A stretch of DNA of 64,000 nt, from contig OW203769.1 in the NCBI GenBank assembly GCA_934045905.1, positions 14,663,705-14,727,704 on the forward strand. Reading direction: 5' to 3'. This document shows positions 21,626 through 36,276 of this stretch, piece by piece (position 1 is the stretch's first letter; the number at the start of each line of letters is the position of its first letter). A program made the translations under genes and the position numbers. The stretch comes from Leuctra nigra (Eukaryota > Arthropoda > Insecta > Plecoptera > Leuctridae). Below the pieces are notes generated by a model that saw only the letters and a list, made by a program, of their open reading frames with translations, ran no database searches and was not told where the DNA came from.

Positions 21626-24600
21626 GTCACTTTCGGCCTTTTGGCTAAGATGAGAATGTATAGGTTTATAATCACTTATCGGCCTTTTGGCTAAGAAGAG
21701 AGTGTGTCTGTAAAAAAATGTATCGGCCTTTTGTCTAAGATAACAGTATTTAAATAATTCACTTCTCGGCCTTTTGGCTAAGATAACTGTATATTGATAT
21801 ATTTCATTTCTCGGCCTTTTGGCTAAGATGAGAGTGTATAGCTTAAAAATCACTACTCGGCCTTATGGCCACGATAACAGGATTTAATAACCTTCTAGGC
21901 CTATTGGCTAAGATAACTGTATATTGCTATATTTCACTTTTCGGCCTTTTGGCTAGAGTGTATAGCTTTAAAATCACATTTTGGCCTTTTGGCGAAGAAG
22001 AGAGTGTATCAGTAAAATCCTTTTTAGGCCTTTTGGCTAGGATAACTGTATATTGATATATTTCACTTCTCGGCCTTTTGGCTACGATGAGTGTTTTTAG
22101 CTTTAAAATCACTTATCGGCCTTATGGCTACGATAGCAGTATTTAAAAATCTTCTCGGCCTATTGGCTAAGAAGAGTGTGTATAGGTGTAAAATCACTTC
22201 TAGCAGTATTAGCAGCATTTTTTTAATAATAACTTCTGGGCCTTTTGGCTAAGATGAGAGTGTATAGCTTTTAAATCACTTATCAGCCTTATGGCTACGA
22301 TAGCAGTATTTAAAAATCTTCTCGTCCATTTGGCTAAGATAACTGTATATTGCTATATTTCACTTCTCGGCCTTTTGGCTAAGATGAGATTGTATAGCTT
22401 TGAAATCTCTTCTCGGCCTTTTGGCTAAGATTAGAGTGTATAGCTTTGAAATCTCTTCTCGGCCTTTTTGTTTAGATTAGAGTGTATAGCTGTAAAATCA
22501 ATTATCGGCCTTTTGGCTAAGATAACTGTATATTGATAAATTTCACTTCTCGGCCTTTTGGCTAAGATAGCAATATTAAAAAAAATTGTTATTTGGCCTA
22601 TTGGCTAAGATGAGAATGTAAAGCTTTGAAAACACATCTCGGCCTTTTGGCTAAGATTAGAGTGTATAGCTGTAAAATCATTTATCAGCCTTTTGGCTAA
22701 GATAACTGTATATTGATATATTTCACTTTTCGGCCTTTTGGCTAGAGTGTATAGCTTTAAAATAACTCTCGGCCTTTTGGCGAAGAAGAGAGTGTATCAG
22801 TAAAATCTGATATAGGCCTTTTGGCTAAGATAACTGTATTTTTATATAGTTCACTTCTCGGCCTTTTGGCTTAGACGAGAGTGTAAAACTTTAAAAACAC
22901 TTATCGGCCTTATGGCTACGAAAGCAGTATTTTAAAATCTTCTCTGCCTTTTGGCTAAGATAACTGTATATTGCTATTTTTACTTCTCGGCCTTTTGCTA
23001 AGATAGCAGTATTTAAAAAATAATCACTTCTCGGCCTTTTGGCTAAGATGAGAGTGTATAGCTTTAAAATCACTTCTTGGCCATTTGGCGAAGCAGAGAG
23101 TGTATCAGTAAAATCATTTATAGGCCTGTTGGCTAAGATAACTGTATATTGCTACATTTCACTTTTCGGCCTTTTGGCTAAGCTGAGAGTGTATAGCTTT
23201 AAAATTTCTTCTCGACCTTTTGGCTAAGAAGAGAGTGTGTCTGTAAAAAATTGTATCGGCCTTTTGGCTAAGATAGCAGTATTTGAATAATACACTTCTC
23301 GGCCTTTTGGCTAAGATAACTGTATATTGATATATTTCATTTCTCGGCCTTTTGGTTAAGATGATAGAGTATATTAAAAAATCACTACTCGGCCTTATGG
23401 CTACGATAACAGGATTTAATAACCTTCTAGGCCTATTGGCTAAGATAACTGTATATTGCTATATTTCACTTTTCGGCCTTTTGGCTAGAGTGTATAGGTG
23501 TAAAATCACTACTAGCAGTATTAGCAGCATTTTTATAATAATAACTTCTCGGCCTTTTGGCTAAGATGAGAGTGTATAGCTTTGAAATCTCTTCTCGGCC
23601 TTTTGGCTAAGATTAGAGTGTATAGCTTTGAAATCTTTTCTCGGCCTTTTGGTTAAGATTAGAGTGTATAGCTGTAAAATCATTTATCGGCACTTCTCGG
23701 CCTTTTGGCTAAGATAGCAGTATTTAAAAAAAATTATCATTTCTCGGCCTTTTGGCTAAGATGAGAGTGTATAGCTTTAAAATCACTTATCGGCCTTTTG
23801 GCTACGATAGCAGTATTTAAAAATCTTCTCGGTTTTTTAGCTAAGATAACTGTATATTGCTTTATTTCACGTCACGGCTTTTTGGCTAAGATGAGAGTGT
23901 ATAGCTTTAAAATCTCTTCTCGGCCTTTTGTCTTAGATAAGAGTGTATAGCTTTGAAATCTCTTCTCGGCCTTTTGGCTAAGATAACTGTCTATTGATAT
24001 ATTTCACTTCTCGGCCTTTAGGGGAAAGATGAGAGTGTATAGCTTTAAAATCACTTCTCGGCCTTTTGGCTAAGATAACTGTATATTGATAAATTTCACT
24101 TCTCGGCCTTTTGGCTAAGATTAGAGTGTATAGCTGTAAAATCATTTATCAGCCATTTGGCTAAGATAACTGTATAATGATATATTTCACTTTTCGGCCT
24201 TTTGGCTAGAGTGTATAGCTTTAAAATAACTCTCGGCCTTTTGGCGAAGAAGAGAGTGTATCAGTAAAATCTGTGGCTACGATAGCAGTATTTAAAAATC
24301 TTCTCGTCCATTTGGCTAAGATAACTGTATATTGCTATATTTCACTTCTCGGCCTTTTGGCTAAGATAGCAGTATTTAAAAAATAATCATTTCTCGGCCT
24401 TTTGGCTAAGATGAGAGTGTATAGCTTTGAAATCTCTTCTCGGCCTTTTAACTAAGTTAAGAGTGTATAGCTTTGAAATCTCTTCTCGGCCTTTTGGCTA
24501 AGATAACTGTATATTAATATATTTCACTTCTCGGCCTTTTGGCGAAGGTGAGAGTGTATAGCTTAAAAATCACTTCTCGGCCTTTTGGCTAAGATTGCAG

Positions 24601-27600
24601 TATTAAAATAATTCTTTACTCGGCCTTTTGGTTAAGATAACTGTATATTGATAAATTTCACTTATCGCCTTTTGGCTATGATAGCAGATTTAAAAATAAA
24701 AAATCTCGGCCTTTTGGCTAAGATGAGAATGTAAAGCTATGAAAACACTTCTCAGCCTTTTGGCTACGATGAGAGTTTTAAGCTTTAAAAATATTTATCG
24801 GCCTTATGGCTACGATAGCAGTATTTAAAAATCTTCTCGGCCTTTTGGCTAAGAAGAGTGTGTATAGGTGTAAAATCACTTCTAGCAGTATTAGCAGCAT
24901 TTTTATAATAATAACTTCTGGGCCTTTTGGCTAAGATGAGAGTGTATTGCTTTTAAATCACTTAACAGCCTTATGGCTACGATAGCAGTATTTAAAAATC
25001 TTCTCGTCCATTTGGCTAAGATAACTGTATATTGCAATATTTAACTTCTCGGTTTTTTGGCGAAGATGAGATTGTATAGCTTTGAAATCTCTTCTCGGCC
25101 TTTTGGCTAAGATTAGAGTGTATAGCTTTGAAATCTCTTCTCGGCCTTTTGGCTTAGATTAGAGTGTATAGCTGTAAAATCATTTATCGGCCTTTTGGCT
25201 AAGATAACTGTATATTGATATATTTCACTTCTCGGCCTTTTGGCTAAGATGAGAGTGTATAGCTTTGAAATCTCTTCTCGGCCTTTTGGCTAAGATTACT
25301 TGGCTAGAGTGTATAGCTTTAAAATCACTTATCGGCCTTTTGGCGAAGAATAGAGTGTATCAGTAAAATCAATTAGAGGCCTTTTGGCTTAGATAACTGT
25401 ATATTGATATATTTCACTTCTCGGCCTTTTGGCAACGATGAGAGTTTTTAGCTTTAAAATCATTTATCGGTCTTATGGCTACGATAGCAGTATTTAAAAA
25501 TCTTCTCAGCCTTTTGGCTAAGAAGAGAGTGAATAGGTGTAAAATCACTTCTAGCTGTATTAGCAGCATTTTTATAATAATAACTTCTTGGCCTTTTGGC
25601 TAAGATAAGAGTGTATTCCTTTTAAATCACTTATCAGCATTATGGCTACGATAGCAGTATTTAAAAATCTTCTCGTCTATTTGGCTAAGATAACTGTATA
25701 TCGATAAATTTCACTTCTCGACCTTTTGGCTAAGATATCAGTATTAAAAAAAAAAAAAAAATCTCGGCCTTTTGGCTTGGATGAGAATGTAAAGCTTTGA
25801 AATCTCTTCTCGGCCTTTTGGCTAAGATAAGAGTGTATAGCTGGAAAATCATTTATAGGCCTTTTGTCTAAAATAACTGTATATTGATATATTTCATTTC
25901 TCGGCCTTTTAGCTAAGATGAGAGTGTATAGCTTAAAAATCACTTCTCGGTTTTATGGTTACGATAACAGGTTTTAATAACCTTCTAGGCCTATTGGCTA
26001 AGATAACTGTATATTGCTATATTTCACTTTTCGGCCTTTTGGCTATGATGAGAGTTATTAGCTTTTAAATCACTTATCAGCCTTATGGCTACGATAGCAG
26101 TATTTAAAAATCCTCTCGGCCTTTTGGCTAAGATAATTGTATATTGCTATATTTCACTTCTCGGCCTTTTGGCTAAGATAGCAGTATTTAAAAAATAATC
26201 ATTTCTCGGCCTTTTAGCTAAGATGAGAGTGTATAGCTTTGAAATCTCTTCTCGGCCTTTTGGCTAAGATTAGAGTGTATAGCTTTGAAATCTCTTCTCG
26301 GCCTTTTGGTTAAGATTAGAGTGTATAGCTGTAAAATCATTTATCGGCCTTTTGTCTAAGATAACTGTATATTGATATATTTCACTTCTCGGCCTTTTGG
26401 CTAAGATAAGAGTGTAAAGCTTTGAAATCTCTTCTCGGCCTTTTGGCTAAGATTAAAGTGTAAAGCTTTGAAATCTCTTCTCGGCCTTTTGGTTAAGATT
26501 AGAGTGTATAGCTGTAAAATCATTTATCGGCCTTTTGGCTAAGATAACTGTATATTGATATATTTCACTTCTCGGCCTTTTGGCAAAGGTGAGAGTGTAT
26601 AGCTTTAAAATCGCTTCTCGGCCTATTGGCTAAGATAACTGTATATTGATAAATTTCACTTCTCGGCCTTTTGGCTAAGATGGCAGTTTTAAAAATAAAT
26701 CATTTATCGGCCTTCTGGCTAAGATAACATTATTTAAATAATTCACTTCTGGGCCTTTTGGCTAAGATGAGAGTGTATAGCTTTAAAATCACTTTTTGGC
26801 CTTTTGGCTTAGATGAGTGTGTATAGCTTAAAAATCACTTATCGGCCTTATGGCTACGATAGCAGTATTTAAAAATCTTCTCGGTCTTTTGGCTAAGATA
26901 ACTGTATATTGCTATATTTCACTTCTCGGCCTTTTGGCTAAGATGAGAGTGTATAGCTTTGAAATCTCTTCTCGGCCTTTTGGCTTAGATTTGAGTGTAT
27001 AGCTATGAAATCTCTTCTCGGCCTTTTGTTTAAGATTGGAGTGTATAGCTGTAAAATCATTTATCGGCCTTTTGGCTAAGATAACTGTATATTGATATAT
27101 TTCACTTCTCGGCCTTTTGGCAAAGGTGAGAGTGTATAGCTTTAAAATCGCTTCTCGGCCTTTTGGCTAAGATAACTGTATATTGATAAATTTCACTTCT
27201 CGGCCTTTTGGCTAAGATAGCAGTATTAAAAAAAAATCATTTCATTGCCTTTTGGCTAAGATAACTGTTTATTGATATATTTCACTTTTCGGCCTTTTGG
27301 CTGGAGTGTATAGCATTAAAATAACTCTCGGCGTTTTGGCGAAGAAGAGAGTGTATAGGTGTAAAATCACTACTAGCAGTATTAGCAGCATTTTTATAAT
27401 AATAACTTCTCGGCCTTTTGGCTAAGATGAGAGTGTATAGCTTTGAAATCTCTTCTCGGCCTTTTGGCTAAGATTAGAGTGTATAGCTTTGAAATCTTTT
27501 CTCGGCCTTTTGGTTAAGATTAGAGTGTATAGCTGTAAAATCATTTATCGGCACTTCTCGGCCTTTTGGCTAAGATAGCAGTATTTAAAAAAAATTATCA

Positions 27601-30600
27601 TTTCTCGGCCTTTTGGCTAAGATGAGAGTGTATAGCTTTAAAATCACTTATCGGCCTTTTGGCTACGATAGCAGTATTTAAAAATCTTCTCGGTTTTTTA
27701 GCTAAGATAACTGTATATTGCTTTATTTCACGTCACGGCTTTTTGGCTAAGATGAGAGTGTATAGCTTTAAAATCTCTTCTCGGCCTTTTGTCTTAGATA
27801 AGAGTGTATAGCTTTGAAATCTCTTCTCGGCCTTTTGGCTAAGATAACTGTCTATTGATATATTTCACTTCTCGGCCTTTAGGGGAAAGATGAGAGTGTA
27901 TAGCTTTAAAATCACTTCTCGGCCTTTTGGCTAAGATAACTGTATATTGATAAATTTCACTTCTCGGCCTTTTGGCTAAGATTAGAGTGTATAGCTGTAA
28001 AATCATTTATCAGCCATTTGGCTAAGATAACTGTATAATGATATATTTCACTTTTCGGCCTTTTGGCTAGAGTGTATAGCTTTAAAATAACTCTCGGCCT
28101 TTTGGCGAAGAAGAGAGTGTATCAGTAAAATCTGTTATAGGCCTTTTGGCTAAGATAACTGTATTTTTATATATTTCACTTCTCGGCCTTTTGGCAAAGA
28201 CGAGATTGTAAAGCTTTAAAAACACTTATTGGCCTTATGGCTACGAAAGCAGTATTTTAAAATCTTCTCTGCCTTTTGGCTAAGATAACTGTATATTGCT
28301 ATTTTTTACTTCTCGGCCTTTTGCTAAGATAGCAGTGTTTAAAAAATAATCACTTCTCGGCCTTTTGGCTAAGATGAGAGTGTATAGCTTTAAAATCACT
28401 TCTTGGCCATTTGGCAAAGCAGAGAGTGTATCAGTAAAATCATTTATAGGCCTTTTGGCTAAGAAGAGAGTGTTTAGGTGTAAAATCACTTCTAGCAGTA
28501 TTAGCAGCATTTTTATAATAATAACTTCTGGGCCTTTTGGCTAAGATAAGAGCGTATAGCTTTTAAATCACTTATCAGCCTTATGGCTACGATAGCAGTA
28601 TTTAAAAATCTTCTCGTCCATTTGGCTAAGATAACTGTATATTGCTATATTTCACTTCTCGGCCTTTTGGCTAAGATACCAGTATTAAAAAAAGAATTAT
28701 TTCTCGGCCTTTTGGCTAAGATAAGAGTGTATAGCTTTGAAATCTCTTCTCGGCCTTTTGGCTAAGTTAAGAGTGTATAGCTTTAAAATCTATTCTCGGC
28801 CTTTTGGCTAAGATAACTGTATATCGATATATTTCACTTCTCGGCCTTTTGGCGAAGGTGAGAGTGTATAGCTTAAAAATCACCTCTCGGCCATTTGGCT
28901 AAGATTGCAGTATTAAAATAATTCTTTTCTCGGCCTTTTGGCTAAGATAACTGTATATTGATAAATTTCACTTCTCGACCTTTTGGCTAAGATAGCAGTA
29001 TTAAAAAAAAAAAATCTCGGTGTTTTGGCTAAGATGAGAATGTAAAGCTTTGAAAACACTTCTCGGCCTTTTGGATTAGATGAGTGTGTATAGCTTTAAC
29101 ATCACTTATCGGCCTTATGGCTACGATAGCAGTATTTAAAAATCTTCTCGGCCTTTTGGCTAAGATAACTGTATATTGCAATATATTTCACTTCTCAGCC
29201 TTTTGGCTACGATGAGAGTTTTTAGCTTTAAAATTATTTATCGGCCTTATGGCTACGATAGCAGTATTTAAAAATCTTCTCGGCCTTTTGGCTAAGAAGA
29301 GTGTGTATAGGTGTAAAATCACTTCTAGCAGTATTAGCAGCATTTTTATAATAATAACTTCTGGGCCTTTTGGCTAAGATGAGAGTGTATAGCTTTTAAA
29401 TCACTTATCAGCCTTATGGCTACGATAGCAGTATTTAAAAATCTTCTCGTCTATTTGGCTAAGATAACTGTATATTGCTATATTTTACTTCTCGGCCTTT
29501 TGGCTAAGATGAGATTGTATAGCTTTAAAATCTCTTCTCGGCCTTTTGGCTAAGATTAGAGTGTATAGCTTTGAAATCTCTTCTCGGCCTTTTTGTTTAG
29601 ATTAGAGTGTATATCTGTAAAATCATTTATCGGCCTTTTGGCTAAGATAACTGTATATTGATAAATTTCACTTCTCGGCCTTTTGGCTAAGATAGCAGTA
29701 TTAAAAAAAATTGTTATTTGGCCTATTGGCTAAGATGAGAATGTAAAGCTTTGAAAACACTTCTCGGCCTTTTGGCTAAGATTAGAGTGTATAGCTGTAA
29801 AATCATTTATCAGCCTTTTGGCTAAGATAACTGTATATTGATATATTTCACTTTTCGGCCTTTTGGCTAGAGTGTATAGCTTTAAAATAACGTTCGGCCT
29901 TTTGGTGAAGAAGAGAGTGTATCAGTAAAATCTGATATAGGCCTTTTGGCTAAGATAACTGTTTTTTTATATAGTTCACTTCTCGGCCTTTTGGCTTAGA
30001 CGAGAGTGTAAAGCTTTAAAAACGGCCTATTGGCCGAGAGTGAGAGTGTATAGCTTAAAAATCACTACTCGGCCATATGGCTACGATAACAGGATTTAAT
30101 TAAACTTCTAGGCCTAATGGCTAAGATAACTGTATATTGCTATATTTTACTTTTGGCTAGAGTGTATAGCTTTAAAACCACTTCTCGGCCTTTTGGCGAA
30201 GAAGAGAGTGTATCAGTAAAATCATTTATAGGCCTTTTGGCTAAGATAACCGTTTATTGATATATTTCACTTCTCGGCCTTTTGGCTACGATGAGAGTTT
30301 TTAGCTTTAAAATCATTTATCGGCCTTATGGCTACGATAGCGGTATTTAAAAATCTTCTCGGCCTTTTGGCTAAGAAGAGAGTGTAAAGGTGTAAAATCA
30401 CTTCTAGCAGTATTAGCAGCATTTTTATAATAATAACTTCTGGGCCTTTTGGCTAAGACGAGAGTGTATAGCTTTAAAATCACTTATCAGCCTAATGGCT
30501 ACGATAGCAGTATTTAAAAATCTTCTCGGCCTTTTGGCTAAGATAACTGTATATTGCTATATTTCACTTCTCGGCCTTTTGGCTAAGATATCAGTATTTA

Positions 30601-30733
30601 AAACATTATCATTTCTCGGCCTTTTTGCTAAGATAAGAGTTTATCGCTTTAAAATCACTTCTTGGCCTTTTGGCGAAGCAGAGAGTGTATCAGTAAAATC
30701 ATATATAGGCCTGTTGGCTAAGATAACTGTATA
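21626..30733 (+). repeat. Largest U2-derived satellite array (9.1 kb)
   Basis: Stem-loop I units of 40-47 bp are uninterrupted throughout. Evidence of higher-order duplication is clear: 23490-24274 matches 27351-28135 at a constant offset of 3861 bp, including the private variant GTCACGGCTTTTTGG. Segments around 22585 and 29711 also match. From 30023 the array enters the 9.4-kb duplication that began at 11408. No gene is present. Confidence 0.9.
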
Positions 30734-32625
30734 CCCCATAAAAAAACACTTCGTGTAAAAATACCAGCCAAGTCTCTTGTACTAAAAAAAATATATGAAA
30801 TCTAAAAATTCTGCACTAAAAAGTAATGATATCAAAAAATTTGCCAAGTCAAAACTTTATTTGAAAATCAAAAAATACTTGGCGCATCGTGTATATTAAT
30901 AGCTTAGAAGTATAGGCCAGATATAAAATACATAAAATATACAAACATATAGTATACCTAAAATGCCCTAAAAAATCGATGCGCCAAGTATTTTTTGATT
31001 TTCAAATAAAGTTTTGACTTAGGAAATTTTTTGATATCATTACTTTTCAGTGCAGAATTTTTAGATTTCATATATTTTTTTTAGTATAAGAGACTTGGCT
31101 GGTATTTTTACACGAAGTGTTTTTTTATGGGGATATCACTCCTTTTTTTAGTTTATTCTAACAACTTGTGACACATATGAAATGAACAATTACTAAATTC
31201 TTCAAAAAAATCATCACCCTTTACAATTTGGTTACCACTAATGAATAGCAGTTTATGGTCCTAAATAATTGCTTTAAATGATCTTTCACGAAGAATAGCA
31301 AAGGTTTCATTCCAATCAGTCAACCCAGTTCCGAGATATGGCAACACTTCGGTTTTCAAAATGGCTGCTGAACTTTCTGCAATGCCACATAGAATTTATT
31401 TCTATAAATGATGTGTATCATTTTAAGCTTTCTGAATATGTATTTATTGTATAGGAGGGAATTATAATAATTTATAAATTTGAATGACGTCATTTCCGGT
31501 CTCATAAATAGGAAAATTCTATTTGTACTGTTCATATTCCATAGAGATGGCCTTCCGAATCGTTTGGCGCTAGTTTTACACCGATTTGTCTTCCAGTTTT
31601 TAAAATATGACGTTACTTCCGGTTTAAAAATGGCGGCTGAAATCTCTGACCCCTTGAAGTATATTTTAAACATGATAACAATTTTATAAGCTGTCTCAAA
31701 TAGTATATTTATTGCATCAAAATAAAAATTTGTGAGTTTATTAAAATGTGTGACGTCATTTCCGGTTTAGGTATGGGAAACTGCAAATATTATTGATGAT
31801 AATACATAAAGTTGACCTTCTAAATTGTTTTGCGCTGGTTTCGTTGAAATCTACTTAGCCGTTATTGAGATATGATGTCACTTCCGGTTTCAAAATGGCG
31901 GCTTCCGGTTGGTTTTATAACAAGTCACATGAGACGTCAAAAGTACATACGTTACATAGGTAAATATCAAAATAATCGGTTAAACCTTTGTTGCCAAAAA
32001 GCCAATCGATGTATTTCAAATTTCATTACGTCATTTCCGGTTTCTTTAACATAATGTTCAGTCTTTTGCTACTTATCATGCATATAGATGACCGTCTGAA
32101 TCGTTTGGCGCAATTTTCGTTCCAATCGGTCCAGCCGTTGACGAGATATGACGTCACTTCCGGTTTAAAAATGGCGGCACAAAAAATTCATGGGGTGAAG
32201 GTTAAATCAGACGCCAAAAGTGCACACGTGATAAAAATGTGGGATCAATCGGTTCAGCCGTTTAGGCTGTGGCCTGTTTACCGGATTTGAATTCCAGGAG
32301 ACTACTACTACTACTACTACTGAGATTATTATTATTATTATTATTGTTATTATTATGAAAACCGCCCTAAAACACTGTTTTCACGGCCCTCTAGCGCGCA
32401 AAGGGCGTAACCTATTGTTCCCAAATTTGGTATATGTTGTAGGGTGGGCCATAGCTCGAAATTAAGGTATATCGCAACAATGTGAGATTTTCCAATTTTA
32501 AGATCCAGTAGGCCGAAAATGCCACTTTGATGCTTACAGTAAAAGTGGGTTTGCTCCAGCCTTTTTAAATGAGTGTGTGCGCGCGCCGTACGACTTGGCT
32601 GGCGTGGAGCGACCGCTCCACTAGA
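30734..32625 (+). mobile_element. Helitron-like element, family H1 (copy a', duplicate of 12119-14013)
   Basis: It is nearly identical to 12119-14013 and shares the same flanking satellite units, so it arose by segmental duplication and not by a new insertion. The ATT microsatellite is one triplet shorter, and a few substitutions are visible (for example near 31020). It has the same foldback 5' part and GGAGCGACCGCTCC-ACTAG 3' end. Confidence 0.75.
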
Positions 32626-34175
32626 TTGCTATATTTCACTTCTCGGCCTTTTGGCTACGATGAGAGTTTTTAGCTTTAAAATCATTTATCGGCCTTATGG
32701 CTACGATAGCAGTATTTAAAAATCTTCTCGGCCTTTTGGCTAAGATATCAGTATTTAAAACATTATCATTTCTCGGCCTTTTTGCTAAGATAAGAGTTTA
32801 TCGCTTTAAAATCACTTCTTGGCCTTTTGGCGAAGCAGAGAGTGTATCAGTAAAATCATTTATAGGCCTGTTGGCTAAGATATCTGTATATTGCTCTATT
32901 TCTCTTCTCGGCCTTTTGGCTAAGATGAGAATGTATAGGTTTATAATCACTTATCGGCCTTTTGGCTAAGAAGAGAGTGTGTCTGTAAAAAAATGTATCG
33001 GCCTTTTGTCTAAGATAACTGTATTTAAATAATTCACTTCTCGGCCTTTTGGCTAAGATAACTGTATATTGATATATTTCATTTCTCGGTCTTTTGGCTA
33101 AGATGAGAGTGTATAGCTTAAAAATCACTACTCGGCCTTATAGCTACGATAACAGGATTTAATAACCTTCTAGGCCTATTGGCTAAGATAACTGTATATT
33201 GCTATATTTCACTTTTCGGCCTTTTGGCGAAGAAGAGAGTGTATCAGTAAAATCCATTTTAGGCCTTTTGGCTAAGATAACTGTATATTGATATATTTCA
33301 ATTCTCGGCCTTTTGGCTACGATGAGAGTTTTTAGCTTTAAAATCATTTATCGGCCTTATGGCTACGATAGCAGTATTTAAAAATCTTCTCGGCCTTTTC
33401 GCTAAGAAGAGAGTGTATAGGTGTAAAATCACTTCTAGCAGTATTAGCAGCATTTTTATAATAATAACTTCTGGGCCTTTTGGCTAAGACGAGAGTGTAA
33501 AGCTTTGAAATCACTTATCAGTCTTATGGCTACGATAGCAGTATTTAAAAATCTTCTCGGCCTTTTGGCTTAGATAGCAGTATTTAAAAAAATAATCATT
33601 TCTTGGCCTTTTGGCTAAGATAAGAGTTTATAGCTTTAAAATCTCTTCTCGGCCTTTTGGCTAAGATTAGAGTGTATAGCTTTGAAATCTCTTCTCGGCC
33701 TTTTGGCAAAGATTAGAGTGTATAGCTGTTAAATCATTTATCGGCCTTTTGGCTAAGATAATTGTATATTGATATATTTTACTTCTCGGCCTTTTGGCGA
33801 AGGTGAGAGCGTATAGCTCAAAAATCACATCTCGGCCTTTTGGCTAAGATTGCAGTATAAAAATAATTCTTTTCTCGGCCTTTTGGCTAAGATAACTGTA
33901 TATCGATAAATTTCACTTCTCGACCTTTTGGCTAAGATATCAGTATTAAAAAAAAAAAATCTCGGCCTTTTGGCTTTGATGAGAATATAAAGCTTTGAAA
34001 ACACTTCTCGGCCTTTTGGCTAAGATAAGAGTGTATAGCTGGAAAATCATTTATCGGCCTTTTGTCTAAAATAACTGTATATTGATATATTTCATTTCTC
34101 GGCCTTTTGGCTACGATGAGAGTGTATAGCTTAAAAATCACTACTCGGCCATATGGCTACGATAACAGGATTTAA
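32626..34175 (+). repeat. U2-derived satellite array (duplicate of 14014-15563)
   Basis: The same unit order as 14014-15563, including private variants such as CTTTTCGCTAAGAAG, shows that it belongs to the duplicated block. Confidence 0.9.
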
Positions 34176-35971
34176 TTGAGCGAGCGAAGCGAGCGACTCC
34201 ATTTGGCTCTTTTAGCACGGACCTCTGTTTTTTTTTTTGTTTTTTTTTTGTTTTTGTTTTTGTATGCTAAAGGAAGCAATAGAAGTCGCACCGTTTCACT
34301 GATCGACCTGAAATTTTGCACACATGTAAAGACAGCCTTCTCTGTTTGCAGACCCAATTTTTTTTTGAAATCCATCCATTGGTTCATTGTTAAAATAAGT
34401 ATCTCCTGATAGCCTAAAAAATGAAAATGGTCTTCGAGAAATGTGATCAAACTCATATTTAGCATGGTCAGTAAGACCAACAATGTCACTTATTTTACAA
34501 ATTTTCAGCCGAATCTGTCAAGAAAGTATGCACTTATTGACATTTTTAATAGCTGTCAGAAATGAAACATTGAAAATGAATGTCTTTCCAATGCAACTGA
34601 ATCTGATTTGCTTTAGGTACAAGAGTGTTTTGATGGTATGTACACTTTTTTAGTGAAAAGCAGATATTTTTATGTTTATTGAGTTGATCAAATTTGAATA
34701 ATTCAATTTGGATCATAGTTTCCAACAAATCATTTCGAGTTTTTAAGGACCTTGATTGTCTTTTCGTCAATTCGTAGTTCTGATGGCCGTGCCTCCCGTG
34801 TTTCTACTTGGCTGATTTTGCATCCAGGAGGGATTAGAAACATAAGCTCACATTTCAATAATATCATTGAGTGGCGTTTGTTCTCTTCTAGCGTTCACAC
34901 GTCATTCCAAATCTCTACTGCATTTTGCTTCTTTTCGTTGATAATTTTGGCAATTTGGTGTACTTTGTGAAGGTATTAGTAAAATTGAATCGCTTTTAAA
35001 GCATAGATATTAGGTATCTACAGTTTTTGTCCAGGGGATTGATTATTTCAAATTATTTTCTTCTTGGAAACGTTGGATTCATTCCGTTTCTAAACTAGGT
35101 AGTTACTATTTTACCTGATCCGTTTTTTTGTGTGGAACTTTGATTCCTTTCGCTTATTAGTTGAAAGGTGTTTACTTTATTTTCATATTTGCGAAGTTTT
35201 GTTCAAGATTCATTTCGTAACATTACGACATTGAATACATTACGTCTTTGAGCACACATTTCGTGCATTTCAAACATTGATCACACAAATATTATTGTAC
35301 TTTAATTAGGTAGGTACTCTACTTCTTATTTTTTCATTACCTATCTTATCCCTATTTAAACATGCCGAAAAATGGAAAGACTTCTGCTAGAATGAAAGCC
35401 ATAAAGGCGAAAAAGCGTCTGCGTGAAATTGAAGATCAAGAAACTGACGAAGCTAAATCTAAAAGGTTGAAACAAAATGTCGTTAATAATAAAGCATCAA
35501 GGAGCAAAGAGACCCCCGACCAGACTGCTGCAAGGAGATACTCAAACAATCAACGCAATACCCGCTCTCGTGCAGCGGGTATTGCCGATTGACCGACCAA
35601 CTAAAAACTTCGCATGGTAATTGGTAGCCACATTTAAGGTATTTTTGCCAATTTTCAGTCTAATTTGTAGTTATTTTCAAAAGTTTATCATATCATATGA
35701 GTGGTCCCAGGTATATTGTTTGAAGAATATCATGTGATTTTTGAAACTTAACAATGAACCGTTCAATCAAAGGTTTAATCGATCAACTTAAAACTTAGCA
35801 AGGTTATTGGGACCAATATTTTTGGAAATTTTGGAGATATTTATACAAGTCTGTGACGAAATTCAAGAATTATTGGCTTTTAATGACATTTTCGATAGAC
35901 ATAATTTCGGTTCGAGGTGTTGCGTGTATCCGTGCTCGCTCATCAACGCGTTACTCAGAGCGTTTTCCTAG
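34176..35971 (+). mobile_element. Helitron-like element, family H2 (copy a', duplicate of 15564-17359)
   Basis: It has the same length (1796 bp) and ends as 15564-17359. Differences are confined to the poly-T region near 34228-34262 and isolated substitutions. It is part of the 9.4-kb duplicated block. Confidence 0.6.
35362..35592 (+). CDS. 76-aa basic protein of H2 (duplicate copy)
   Basis: The protein is identical to that at 16750-16980, as expected for a recent segmental duplicate, so on its own it gives no evidence of selection. The K/R-rich composition and STPR-like C-terminal part are the same. Its function is unknown; it may be a DNA-binding N-terminal remnant of a Helitron protein. 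Confidence 0.4.
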   Translation: MPKNGKTSARMKAIKAKKRLREIEDQETDEAKSKRLKQNVVNNKASRSKETPDQTAARRYSNNQRNTRSRAAGIAD

Positions 35972-36276
35972 TATAATAATTACTTCTGGGCCTTTTGGCT
36001 AAGACAAGAGTGTATAGCTTTAAAATCACTTATCAGCCTTATGGCTACGATAGCAGTATTTAAAAATCTTCTCGGCCTTTTGGCTAAGATAACTGTATAT
36101 TGCTATATTTCACTTCTCAGCCTTTTGGCTAAGATATCAGTATTTAAAACATTATCATTTCTCGGCCTTTTTGCTAAGATGAGAGTTTATCGCTTTAAAA
36201 TCACTTCTTGGCCTTTTGGCGAAGCAGAGAGTGTATCAGTAAAATCATTTATAGCCTGTTGGCTAAGATAACTGTA
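35972..36276 (+). repeat. Short U2-derived satellite island (duplicate of 17360-17664)
   Basis: Stem-loop I units occur in the same order as at 17360-17664, ending at the ACTGTA insertion site of the next H1 copy. Confidence 0.88.
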
